Source: Chromatocurvus sp046260765
GTDB taxonomy: Bacteria > Pseudomonadota > Gammaproteobacteria > Pseudomonadales > Halieaceae
Direction of reading: 5' to 3'
DNA: 64,000 bases
NCBI GenBank assembly: GCA_046260765.1
Contig: JBHEOO010000003.1
Coordinates: forward strand, 54,871-118,870
The stretch's first letter is position 1. Each line of letters starts with the position of its first letter. The position numbers were made by a program, and so were the translations under genes. This document shows, one piece after another, positions 33,278 to 42,800 of the stretch. A model generated the notes under the pieces. It worked only from the letters and a program-made list of their open reading frames with translations, made no database searches and was not told the DNA's origin.

Positions 33278-34124
33278 TTTGATCCCCAGCGCGCTCCCCG
33301 AGTGGCGGCACCGGTCACTGCGCGACACGTGCATTGCGCTTTTATTGGTCACGGTGCTTTGCCTCGGAGCACCGCCGATGAGTCTGCAGGCAAACGCGCA
33401 GGACGAGAACAAACAGCCTGTCCGCGTCGCTGCAGCATCAGACCTGAGATTTGCTCTTGACGACATTGCCGCCACATTCGAGCGCGAGTCCGGCTACCGG
33501 CTGCGCATCACCTACGGCTCGACAGGAAATTTTGCCCATCAGATTAGAAGCGGCGCGCCCTTCCATCTTTTCCTTGCAGCCGACGAGCGCTACATAGATG
33601 CGCTGGCGGCGGACCAGCTGACTCAGGATGCCGGAACCCTCTATGCCATCGGCAGACTTGCTCTGGTTGTCCCCCGGGTGAATTCGCCGGCATCGCCACC
33701 CACATTGACAGCTATTCACGCCCAGCTGTCTGCGCATCCAGGGCAGCGTTTTGCGATCGCCAATCCGGCCCACGCACCGTATGGCGAACGCGCGAGGGAC
33801 GTGCTGAAGCACGAGGGACTCTGGGATGCGCTGCAGCCCAGGCTCGTTCTCGGCGAAAACGTCAGTCAGGCAGCCCGGTTCGCGCTGTCCGGCAGCACCG
33901 TTGGTGGCCTTATTGCCTGGTCGCTGGCGCTGGCACCGCCGATTGCGGAGCGCGCCAACAGCGCTCTGATCCCGAGTGAATGGCACCGGCCACTGAATCA
34001 GCGCATGGTGCTGCTGCACGGTGCGAGCGAAGGGGCCCTTGCGCTCTACCGCTACCTGCAGGAGAGACCGGCGCGGGCGGTCCTTGAGCGCTACGGCTTC
34101 TCCCTGCCAACCGATAAAGCCTAG
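33258..34124 (+). CDS. modA: Molybdate ABC transporter, periplasmic binding protein
   Basis: A protein of about 288 residues with a signal segment at residues 22-42 (IALLLVTVLCLGAPP) and the ModA fold: VRVAAASDLRFALDDIAATFE, TYGSTGNFAHQIRSGAPFHLFLAADERYI, then AIGRLALVVPR and FAIANPAHAPYGERARDVL. Serine and tyrosine residues in these blocks bind molybdate or tungstate. The start is uncertain: ATG 33258 lies inside the speB end, TTG 33279 just after it. Either way the gene is attached to the polyamine operon without room for a separate promoter. The following two genes supply permease and ATPase. Confidence 0.88.
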   Translation: MVTCRTDLIPSALPEWRHRSLRDTCIALLLVTVLCLGAPPMSLQANAQDENKQPVRVAAASDLRFALDDIAATFERESGYRLRITYGSTGNFAHQIRSGAPFHLFLAADERYIDALAADQLTQDAGTLYAIGRLALVVPRVNSPASPPTLTAIHAQLSAHPGQRFAIANPAHAPYGERARDVLKHEGLWDALQPRLVLGENVSQAARFALSGSTVGGLIAWSLALAPPIAERANSALIPSEWHRPLNQRMVLLHGASEGALALYRYLQERPARAVLERYGFSLPTDKA

Positions 34125-34135
34125 AGCGCGCGGTC

Positions 34136-34813
34136 TTGGACTGGACCGCGCTCTGGCTGTCGCTGCGTCTGGCGGGGCTCACCGTTATCCTTCTGGTGCC
34201 ACTGGCTGTTGTCTGTGGACGCTTCCTGGCTTATCACTCATTCCAGGGCAAGGGGCTTGCTGAAGCAGCAGTCGCGCTGCCGCTGGTTCTTCCGCCCTCG
34301 GTGCTCGGCTTTTATCTGCTGGTAACGCTCGGCGGGAATTCGCCGCTGGGCCAGTGGTGGCAGTCCACCTTCGGTGGCCCGCTGGTGTTCAGTTTCGAGG
34401 GCCTTCTCTTTGCCTCCGTACTGGTCAATCTGCCCTTCGCAGTGCAGCCGGTACAGCGCGCCTTCGAAAGCGTTGCGCTTGACCTGCGTGAAGCCGCGGC
34501 CTGTAACGGCATGTCGCCGCTGCGCTCGCTCATGTCGGTGGAACTGCCGCTAGCCTGGCCCGGTATACTCACCGCCGCCGTGCTGGTATTTGCGCACACG
34601 CTGGGGGAGTTCGGCGTTGTGCTGATGGTCGGCGGCGCCATTCCCGGCGAGACGCAGACCATTGCCATTGCCATCTACGACCGCGTGCAGGCATTTGACC
34701 TCGACGCGGCCGGGACCATGTCTGCAGTACTGATGACGGTGTCACTGCTGACCATCTCCCTGACATTCATGCTCACGCGGCGCATGGACCGACGGGTGAT
34801 GGCATGGCGCTGA
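34136..34813 (+). CDS. modB: Molybdate ABC transporter permease
   Basis: A 225-residue inner-membrane protein with about five helices. LPLVLPPSVLGFYLL and the EAA loop EAAACNGMSPLRSLMSVELPLAWPGI are the ModB hallmarks; the loop docks on the ATPase. LGEFGVVLMVGGAIPGETQT near the end is also typical. The probable start is TTG at 34136, 11 bases after modA, since no ATG or GTG fits before the first helix. It overlaps modC by ten bases. Confidence 0.93.
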   Translation: MDWTALWLSLRLAGLTVILLVPLAVVCGRFLAYHSFQGKGLAEAAVALPLVLPPSVLGFYLLVTLGGNSPLGQWWQSTFGGPLVFSFEGLLFASVLVNLPFAVQPVQRAFESVALDLREAAACNGMSPLRSLMSVELPLAWPGILTAAVLVFAHTLGEFGVVLMVGGAIPGETQTIAIAIYDRVQAFDLDAAGTMSAVLMTVSLLTISLTFMLTRRMDRRVMAWR

Positions 34814-35916
34814 CCGTCAGGCTCGCCGCCAGCGCACCGATTCCGCTAGACGTGGACTTCCGGGTGGAACGCGGCGAACTCCTCGCCATCACCGGTCCGT
34901 CCGGTGCGGGCAAATCCTCCATTCTGCGCAGCATTGCCGGCCTGCACTCGCCGGTGGAGGCCTTTGTCACTGTCGGCAGCGATGTCTGGTCGGACACCTC
35001 GCGCCGCATCAATCGCCCGGTGCACAAGCGGCGACTGGGTAAAGTCTTCCAGTCCTACGCGCTGTTACCGCACATGACAGCTTTGCAGAATGTGGCGAGT
35101 TCCTTTCGCGGCGTGGGTCGGGCCGAGCGTGACCGGCGCGCCATGCACTGGCTGGCGGCGGTACACCTGGATCATCGTGCCGATAGCCTCCCCCATACCC
35201 TGTCAGGTGGCCAACGCCAGCGTGTCGCACTGGCCCGTGCCCTGGCACGTGAACCACAGGTGCTGCTATTGGATGAACCTTTCTCCGCTTCGGACCCGAA
35301 AACGCGGGAACAGCTCTATCGCGCGATCGGCGAGCTTCGGCGCAGCCTGAATATCCCCGTTGTGCTCGTCACCCATGACCTGGATGAGGCACAGCTGCTC
35401 GCGGATCGACTGCTGGTCGTGGACCGGGGACAGACCGTGCACAGTGGCCGCGTCGCGGAGCTGATCGCTGCGGCAGACACCCGCGCATTGTTCGGTGACG
35501 CAGAAGCCGGGGGGCTGCTGCGAGCGGTCATCGAGGGTCAGGAAAAGGATGGCCTCACGCGCCTGCGCTGCGACGCCGGCGTGCTGCTGATTCCGCGACT
35601 CGAGGCCGAGCCCGGCACCCGGCTGCGGCTTCGCGTGCACGCACAGGACATCATTCTATCGCGACAACATCCTGAGGGGCTGTCCGCACTTAACGTGCTG
35701 CCGGCTGTCGTAGGGCAGCTGCATCGTGCCGGCGACACCGCTGTCCTGGTGGAGCTGCAGATGGGAGAAGACCGACTGCTGGCGCGAATCACGCATCGCT
35801 CCATGGCGGCGCTGCAGATCGCTACGGGCGTGGAATGCTACGCCATCATCAAATCGCTTGCCTCAACCCGGGCCGTCATCAGCACCGCGTCCCCGGCACA
35901 GCCAGCCAAGGACTAG
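34804..35916 (+). CDS. modC: Molybdate ABC transporter ATP-binding protein
   Basis: A 370-residue ABC ATPase. Walker A GPSGAGKSS near residue 38, Q-loop in VFQSYALLPHM, signature LSGGQRQRVALARAL, Walker B LLLDEPFSASD and the switch histidine in VLVTHDLDEAQ are all intact. The C-terminal 130 residues include a TOBE/MOP domain (LNVLPAVVGQLHRAGDTAVLVELQMG) that binds oxyanions and shuts transport when molybdate is plentiful. The gene ends in a tail-to-tail overlap with the M14 peptidase: the four bases CTAG give a TAG stop to both. Confidence 0.95.
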   Translation: MALTVRLAASAPIPLDVDFRVERGELLAITGPSGAGKSSILRSIAGLHSPVEAFVTVGSDVWSDTSRRINRPVHKRRLGKVFQSYALLPHMTALQNVASSFRGVGRAERDRRAMHWLAAVHLDHRADSLPHTLSGGQRQRVALARALAREPQVLLLDEPFSASDPKTREQLYRAIGELRRSLNIPVVLVTHDLDEAQLLADRLLVVDRGQTVHSGRVAELIAAADTRALFGDAEAGGLLRAVIEGQEKDGLTRLRCDAGVLLIPRLEAEPGTRLRLRVHAQDIILSRQHPEGLSALNVLPAVVGQLHRAGDTAVLVELQMGEDRLLARITHRSMAALQIATGVECYAIIKSLASTRAVISTASPAQPAKD

Positions 35917-38642
35917 CGAACGACCGGCCTTGCGTGCGCCGCGCCACGGAATATCGCGTTCATGAACAGCGTGTTGAGCCCATCAAGATACGCGCGAATC
36001 GTGGGGTCCTGGGTGAACGCGATCATGAAGCCCGCACCCATCGGCTGCGCGACAACAAACGGCTTGTAAGCCATTTGCTCGCGATTCGCCGGCCAGGCAT
36101 GGCCGCTGGACAACAGCTCATCGGGTCCTGCGAAGCGCGCAACATTCACGCCCTTGTCGAGGCGTATCGGTGTATAGATATCGCTGCCGCGGGCAAGAAC
36201 CTGGAGCTCGCGGGCAACGCCTGCACCCAGCCAGTGATCAGGATCGACCTCAGCTTTCAGCAGTGCACCACCAAGGCTCTCGGGGTCCTCCCCCTGAGGC
36301 CTGATGGCCTCGGCATAGGCAGATTCATTCAGATTCGTGCCAGGTACCACTGTCGGTACAGGCTCTTCCGCTGATGTGGCGCCGTCGCTGTCATCCGAAG
36401 GCAGCGTGGCATGCTCTCGCCGGATGGCCAGCATGTCCGCCGCAGGATCAGCCAGAAGGCGCGTGGCATTGCCCAGCGTCAGCAGTACCCCGCCGCGCTC
36501 CACCCAGCTGCGCAGATTGTCTCGACCGGACTCACCCAGCACATCGGCATAACCGCTGCCGCTCGTCTCAGGAAGAACAAGCACCTGGTATCGCGACAGG
36601 TCGGCGGATGCCAGGTCTGCCGTGCGGATGGCCGTGACCGGATAATCGAACTGGCGCTCGATCACGAAGCGGGCATTGCCCGCCGCGTAAGCGCGCGTCG
36701 GCACATCCCATGCGATGGCCACCCGCGGTGGCAGCATGCGCACAACCTTGCCACTGCCAAAGCTGGGCCCCTTAGTGACCCAGCTGGTGTCGAGGCTGAC
36801 AACCTGTGCGCCGGTTTCGTCTGCGAGCGCGACCACCCGCTCGTACATTGCATCCGCGTCATCGCGGACCGGCAGTATCAAGGTGCCACCGGGAAACTCG
36901 CGATCATTGATAACGAAAGCCTCGTCGGCACTTTTGACCAGCATTCCCGCCTGCAGAGCAGCGCTCAGGAAACGCATGGCGGGGCGCGTGCCCCAGGGCA
37001 CCAGATAGGCCACCGACGCCCGGCCGCCAGCCACCGCTCCGGGCGGGGGCTCGACACCCACTGGGCGGGTGGCGACAGCAACAGATTGCTCACAGGCATC
37101 GGCCTGGACGTTGAACATCAATGGCAGTGACCACGCGGTGACGTCATAAATCACATCGGGTAGCCGCTTGTCCTGCAGGCGCTCCTGTTCCGCGATGAAA
37201 TCCTCAGGCATTTCCACCTGTGCATCCATCAGTGTTCTGATCAGCCGTTTCGCCGGCTGGGCCAGGTCGATCACCACGCTGTCGCGGGGATATTTGCTCC
37301 CGCAGGCATTGAACCCGGTCTCCGCACGGCCAACCTCCACGCCCTGCGCTACCAGCAAGGAGGCCAGCCGGTCGACGCCAGCCTGATCATCCTGCGGCGG
37401 CAGAATGTAGGAGCGAATGCTGCCCGTCCTGCCTTCGCGCACCGCCGTCACCTGGTACTCGCGAAAATCCTGCAGCATCTGTTCGCGGTGGGTCGCCACT
37501 GTTTCGGCGGTCGCAAGCGACGTGATCATGTGGTTGCGCACGGTGTCGCGAAATGTGAGTAATTCTCCGTCATAGCGCCGTACTATCTGACCGCGCGCGG
37601 ATGCCTGCTCATAGGTCATGGCTGTGCTGCCGAAATACGACGGCCAGCTTGCGCCATACCCGGGATAAAAGGCGTCAAACACCTCACGGGTGAAATAGTC
37701 GATGCCAAAACGGTCAAACCACTTCGCGTTGTTTTTGCCGACGCTCTCCAGATTGGCGCGCTGCCCGGTGGCAAGGTGCGGGTTGTAGGGCTCGGCCTCC
37801 GGCGCAAAAAAGTAAGTGGAATTGGAGCCCATTTCATGAAGGTCGACAAAGGCTACCGGGAGCCACTCGAGCACTGCGTCGGCGTGCCCACGTGTTTCCG
37901 GCTGTGTGCGGATGAACCAGTCGCGATTGAGGTCGAACAGATAGTGATTGGTGCGACCGCTGGGCCAGGGTTCATTGTGCTCTGCGGACAGGGGGTCCGC
38001 ATCGGGCTGCATACCGCGAGCGGTGATGTACCGTGCGATGAAGCGATCACGACCATCGGGGTTCTGCACCGGCGCAATGATCACCACGCTCTCATCAAGA
38101 ATGGATGCCACCCGCGCGTCGCCCTCACTGGCAAGCAGATGGTAGGCCGTCGCCATGGCGGCATCACTGGAGGAGATCTCGTTGCCGTGCACACCGTAGG
38201 AAAGCCAGGTCACCGCCGGCGTGCTCTCGACTATGGCTGACGCCTCGGCAGCGCTGGTGCTGCGCGGATCGCGCAGGCGGTGCATATTGGCGCGGATCTC
38301 CTCCAGACGCTGCATGTTCTGCGACGCACTGATCACGGCGTAGAAAAGCTCCCGCCCTTCCCAGGAGGTGGCGTACGGCACGAGCTTCACGCGCTGCGGC
38401 GCAGCGTTCTGCAGCGCTTCGAAATAGCGCCTCACATCGGCAGACCAGGTGATGTGATGCCCGGAGGGATAATCGAGGACGGATTCCACGGTCGGAATAT
38501 CACTGCGATAGCTCACATCAGATGTGGGCCACAGGGACTGAGCGAGCGTGGTACTACAGCTGACGCCGAAGATGGAAAACAGCAGAAACGCCCGAAAATA
38601 GCGGTTATGAGTACAGTGGCGAATCACAGAGAAGAACCTCAC
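35913..38642 (-). CDS. M14 family zinc metallopeptidase, exported
   Basis: A 909-residue protein with an N-terminal signal peptide (YFRAFLLFSIFGVSCSTTLAQ) and an M14 carboxypeptidase domain over about residues 40-380. GVHGNEISSSD supplies the first zinc histidine and glutamate, NPDGRDRF and FDLNRDWF follow, and FVDLHEMGSN gives the second zinc histidine. The remaining 500 residues contain no second catalytic site that I recognise; a part near VLVLPETSGSG and RSWVERGGVLLTLGN looks like a glutamine-amidotransferase-like Rossmann region, as seen in long M14 relatives. The start is uncertain: GTG at 38642 gives a good signal peptide, and the frame is open 25 codons further up. It is the last gene of the minus-strand amino-acid group and probably provides amino acids from peptides. 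Confidence 0.85.
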   Translation of the reverse strand: MRFFSVIRHCTHNRYFRAFLLFSIFGVSCSTTLAQSLWPTSDVSYRSDIPTVESVLDYPSGHHITWSADVRRYFEALQNAAPQRVKLVPYATSWEGRELFYAVISASQNMQRLEEIRANMHRLRDPRSTSAAEASAIVESTPAVTWLSYGVHGNEISSSDAAMATAYHLLASEGDARVASILDESVVIIAPVQNPDGRDRFIARYITARGMQPDADPLSAEHNEPWPSGRTNHYLFDLNRDWFIRTQPETRGHADAVLEWLPVAFVDLHEMGSNSTYFFAPEAEPYNPHLATGQRANLESVGKNNAKWFDRFGIDYFTREVFDAFYPGYGASWPSYFGSTAMTYEQASARGQIVRRYDGELLTFRDTVRNHMITSLATAETVATHREQMLQDFREYQVTAVREGRTGSIRSYILPPQDDQAGVDRLASLLVAQGVEVGRAETGFNACGSKYPRDSVVIDLAQPAKRLIRTLMDAQVEMPEDFIAEQERLQDKRLPDVIYDVTAWSLPLMFNVQADACEQSVAVATRPVGVEPPPGAVAGGRASVAYLVPWGTRPAMRFLSAALQAGMLVKSADEAFVINDREFPGGTLILPVRDDADAMYERVVALADETGAQVVSLDTSWVTKGPSFGSGKVVRMLPPRVAIAWDVPTRAYAAGNARFVIERQFDYPVTAIRTADLASADLSRYQVLVLPETSGSGYADVLGESGRDNLRSWVERGGVLLTLGNATRLLADPAADMLAIRREHATLPSDDSDGATSAEEPVPTVVPGTNLNESAYAEAIRPQGEDPESLGGALLKAEVDPDHWLGAGVARELQVLARGSDIYTPIRLDKGVNVARFAGPDELLSSGHAWPANREQMAYKPFVVAQPMGAGFMIAFTQDPTIRAYLDGLNTLFMNAIFRGAAHARPVVR

Positions 38643-38731
38643 AGGACAGATATCAGCCCCTGAGGATACACACCTTCGAGGGTCGGGTCCTCCCCGGTGC
38701 TGACCAAGCAACGCCAAGGTGTGAAATCGGG

Positions 38732-39856
38732 CTAGCGACTGCCGCCGTGCATACCCGCCACCGCTGCCCGGCGTATTTCCCGGTCGGCCGGCACAGACCG
38801 CTGACTTTTCTCGATTTTGCTTTTACGGTCGATTTTCTCCATCGCCAGCGCTTCTGCCACTGCGTCTGTCGATTCACCGCTGCGGTCCGAACGCCGCAGC
38901 ACTTCCCGCAGATTCTGCTCGATACCCCCCACGTGCGCCCTCACCGCCGACTCGGGTGACCCCAGCCGCTGGTGGTGCACATCGATAATCCCACCCGCGT
39001 TGATCAGGAAATCGGGGCAGTACAGTATGCCGCGGTCTCGCAGCCGACCCGCGTCCATGGGCGTGGCCAACTGATTATTTGCCGCACCCGCAATGATGCC
39101 TGCGCGCAACAGAGGTATCGTCTGCTCGTCAAGCACCGCGCCAAGCGCGCAGGGTGACAGGATATCGGCCTCGCAGGAAAGAATGTCATCAACGCCCACC
39201 GGTATCACGCCCAGCAGGTCAGACGCGCGCTGCAGATTGCTGGCGTTGACATCGGCACCGTAGACGATGGCACCGTCGTTCCTGAGCAGCCGCGCCAGAA
39301 TAAAACCGACGTGGCCAAGACCCTGGATAGCGACGCGCAGACCGGAGGTACTGTCGCAATCCAGACGGTGGGATACCGCTGCGCGGATTCCCAGAAACAC
39401 GCCGTAAGCCGTGCTCGGTGAGGGATCACCCCCGTGCTCATTGTCAGCAATACCACTGACGTGGGGCGTAACGGTTGCCATCTCACGCAGGTCATCGACA
39501 CCCGTCCCCGAGTCTTCCGCCGCCACATACCGGCCGCCCTGAGAATGCACGAACTGCCCCATCGCGCGCATGAGCGCAGGTGTCTTATCCTTTCGCGGGT
39601 CCCCGATGATCACCGACTTGCCGCCACCGAGAGGGAGGTCTGCAAGGGCGGATTTGTAGGTCATGCCCCGGGAGAGACGGAGCACGTCCCGCAGCGCCGC
39701 GTCGTCGTCAGGGTAAGGATACATGCGGCAGCCACCGACGCCCGGACCGAGGGTGGTATTGTGCACCGCAATAATGGCTCGCAGACCCGTTGCCCGGTCG
39801 TGACCGAACGTGACCAACTCGTGGTTATCGTAGGCATTGTCCAGAAAAACGCTCAT
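38732..39856 (-). CDS. Leucine dehydrogenase (Glu/Leu/Phe/Val dehydrogenase family)
   Basis: A 374-residue NAD-dependent amino-acid dehydrogenase. TLGPGVGGCRMYPY and GMTYKSALADLPLGGGKSVI carry the substrate glycine-rich loop and the catalytic lysine; GRYVAAEDSGTG holds the second key aspartate region; VAIQGLGHVGFILARLL is the Rossmann loop, and INAGGIIDV closes the active site. The length fits leucine dehydrogenases, which deaminate branched-chain amino acids to 2-oxo acids. The last 45 residues are unusually charged and low in structure (KIDRKSKIEKSQRSVPADRE). It lies 38 bp behind the IorAB gene, so it likely forms 2-oxo acids that the large oxidoreductase can use. Confidence 0.92.
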   Translation of the reverse strand: MSVFLDNAYDNHELVTFGHDRATGLRAIIAVHNTTLGPGVGGCRMYPYPDDDAALRDVLRLSRGMTYKSALADLPLGGGKSVIIGDPRKDKTPALMRAMGQFVHSQGGRYVAAEDSGTGVDDLREMATVTPHVSGIADNEHGGDPSPSTAYGVFLGIRAAVSHRLDCDSTSGLRVAIQGLGHVGFILARLLRNDGAIVYGADVNASNLQRASDLLGVIPVGVDDILSCEADILSPCALGAVLDEQTIPLLRAGIIAGAANNQLATPMDAGRLRDRGILYCPDFLINAGGIIDVHHQRLGSPESAVRAHVGGIEQNLREVLRRSDRSGESTDAVAEALAMEKIDRKSKIEKSQRSVPADREIRRAAVAGMHGGSR

Positions 39857-39894
39857 AAATACTGTTCCTGCTCCGGGTCGGGTAGTACGCCGCC

Positions 39895-42800
39895 TCAGGC
39901 GGCATCGACAAACTGTACAGCTTCCGCCTCGCCGCGAAGGCGAGCGAGAAGCCGGTTGCGCACCACGTCGAGCTGCGCCCGATTGCGGTCCTTGACGTGA
40001 CCGAAGCCGCGCAGTTTCGCCGGCAGCGCAGCAACTTCAACGGCGGTGTCGTAATTATCCTGCGTCAGGCGTGGCAGAACATCATTCAGGAGTTCGAGGT
40101 AATCCGTGATATCGGCCCGCTCCTGGCGTCGCTCTTCCGTGTAACCAAAAATATCCAGCGCTCCGCCGCGAAGGGTTCGCAGTTTCGCCAGCAGGCCGAA
40201 GGCGCGCAGCATCCAGGGACCAAACTCGCGCTTCTGCAGATGCCCGGTGTTCGGGTCGCGTTTGCTCAGCAGCGGTGGCGCAAGGTGGAAACGCAGCTCG
40301 TAGTCCCCTTCAAAACGCCGCTCGAGCTCCTCGCGGAATTCCCCGTTTGTGTAAAGCCGCGCCACCTCGTACTCATCCTTGTAGGCCATGAGCTTGAACA
40401 AATTGCGCGCCACCACGACCGTCAGTGACCCGGGCTCACCGGAACGTGGGTCTACCGCACGCACGCGCTCGACATGCGATCGGTAGAGCTCGGCATAGGA
40501 GGCATCCTGATAGTCCGTCAGGCGGCGCACACGGTCCTTCAGGATATCGTCCACTGACTGCAGTCGCCCGGGTTCAAGCGGCGCCAGTTCATCCACCAGT
40601 TGCATGACACGTTCGGGCTGGTGCGCATAGCGACGCCCCCAGAGGAACGCCTGTCGGTTAAAGTTGATGGCGACACCGTTCAGCTCGATGGCCTGCCCCA
40701 GCGCCTCGGCCGAAACAGGCACCAGGCCTCGCTGCCAGGCGTAACCCAGCAAAAAGAGATTGGAGGCTATCGAGTCGCCGAGCAGCTGCGTCGCGATGCG
40801 CGAGGAATCGAGGAAGAACGTCGCCTCGTCACCCGCTTCATCGCGCACGCGCTGGCGCATGGGTTCCGTGGGGAAGCGTGCGTCCGGATCTGTAATGAAG
40901 GCAGACGTAGGCACCTCGGCATCGTTCACCACCGCATGCGTGCGCCCATTTGCAACCTTGCCGAGCGCTTCGTAGGTCGACGTCACCACGAGGTCACAGC
41001 CGAGCAACAGGTCGGCCTCTCCCGCCGGGATACGCACCGCCTTGATGTCCTCCTGCCGGGCGCTGACGCGGACATGGCTGACGACGGCGCCGAACTTCTG
41101 GGCCAGCCCGGTCTGGTTCATGGTGGCGCAGCCCTTGCCTTCAATGTGCGCGGCCATCGCCACCAGCGCGGTAATGGTCAGCACGCCCGTGCCACCGACG
41201 CCGGTGACCACCGTATTCCACGGTGTATCAAGAGCCGGCAGGGTTGGCTCGGGAAGCGGATCGAACAGCGTGTCGGATGCCGCGCCAGCGCCGTCGGGCT
41301 TGCGCAGCGTGCCACCGATTACTGAAACAAAGCTCGGACAGAAACCGTTGGCGCAGCTGTAGTCCTTGTTGCAGGAGCTCTGGTCAATCTTGCGCTTGCG
41401 GCCCAGCTCGGTTTCTTTCGGCACCACCGACAAACAGTTGGATTTCACGCTGCAGTCGCCGCAGCCCTCGCACACCGCCGGGTTGATGAACAGGCGCTTT
41501 GATGGATCCTCAAGCAATCCCTTGCGGCGGCGACGACGCTTCTCCGCGGCGCAGGTCTGAACGAAGACAATCACGGAGGTACCATTGTATTCGCGCAGCT
41601 CGCGCTGCAGGGCATCCATCTCATCGCGGTGATGCAGCGTGTAGCCGGGAATGCCGTGGAACTTGCCGCGCCAGGCATCCGGATAATCGCTCACCACCGC
41701 GATTCGATGCACGCCCTCGGCGCTGACCTGATGCACCACATCGCCGACGGTGAGCGATCCATCAATGGGCTGGCCACCGGTCATTGCAACGGCATCGTTG
41801 TAGAGAATCTTGTAGGTAATATTGACCTTGGACGCCACGGCAGCGCGAATCGCGAGCAGGCCGGAGTGGAAGTAGGTCCCGTCACCCAGGTTCTGGAACA
41901 CATGCTTCGTCTCCGTAAAAGGTGCCTGACCGATCCAGGTCGCACCCTCACCGCCCATTTGCGTGAACGTGTGCGTCTCGCGATCGGACATCCAGGTCGC
42001 CATGTAGTGACAGCCGATGCCGCCAAATGCCTGGCTGCCCTCTGGCACTCGCGTGGACGTGTTGTGCGGGCAACCGGAGCAGAAATGCGGGACGCGCTCA
42101 ATACTGTCGCCAGGGCGTGCGAGGGATTTTTCCTTATCTTCTATCCACTGAATGCGACGATCCATGGTTTCTGACTGGTAAAAGCGACGAATCCGCGAAG
42201 CAATCGCCAGTGCCACCATGGCCGGGGTGAGCTCGCCGAGGTTGGGCAGCAGGTCACGACCCTCCTCGTCGAACTCGCCGATAACGCGTGGTCGCGCGGC
42301 AACCGGGTAGTTGTAGAGCTGCCCCGTAAGCTGATCTTCAATAATGGAGCGCTTTTCCTCGACCACGAGAATTTCCTCGAGGCCCTCGGCGAAGTCGTGA
42401 GTAGCGCGCGGCTCAAGCGGCCAGGGCATCCCGACCTTGTAGACGCGCAGACCGATTTCCGCGGCCACGCCATCGTCGATACCCATATCCTCCAGCGCCT
42501 GCATCACGTCAAGGAATGATTTGCCGGAGGTGATAATGCCGAGACGCGGTTTTTCACAGTCAATAACGATACGGTTCAGATTATTGACGCGCGCGAATTC
42601 CCGCGCTGCGTAAATCTTGTACTTGTTGAGACGCAACTCCTGCTCAAGCGGCTTGTCCGGCCAGCGCGCATGAACGCCGCCGGCGGGCAGCTGAAATTCC
42701 TCGGGAATGTGTATCTGAATCCGGCTGGGGTCAAGATCGGCAGAAATCGCGGAATCCATGTTTTCCGTGATGGCCTTGAGCGCGACCCAGCAGCCGCTGT

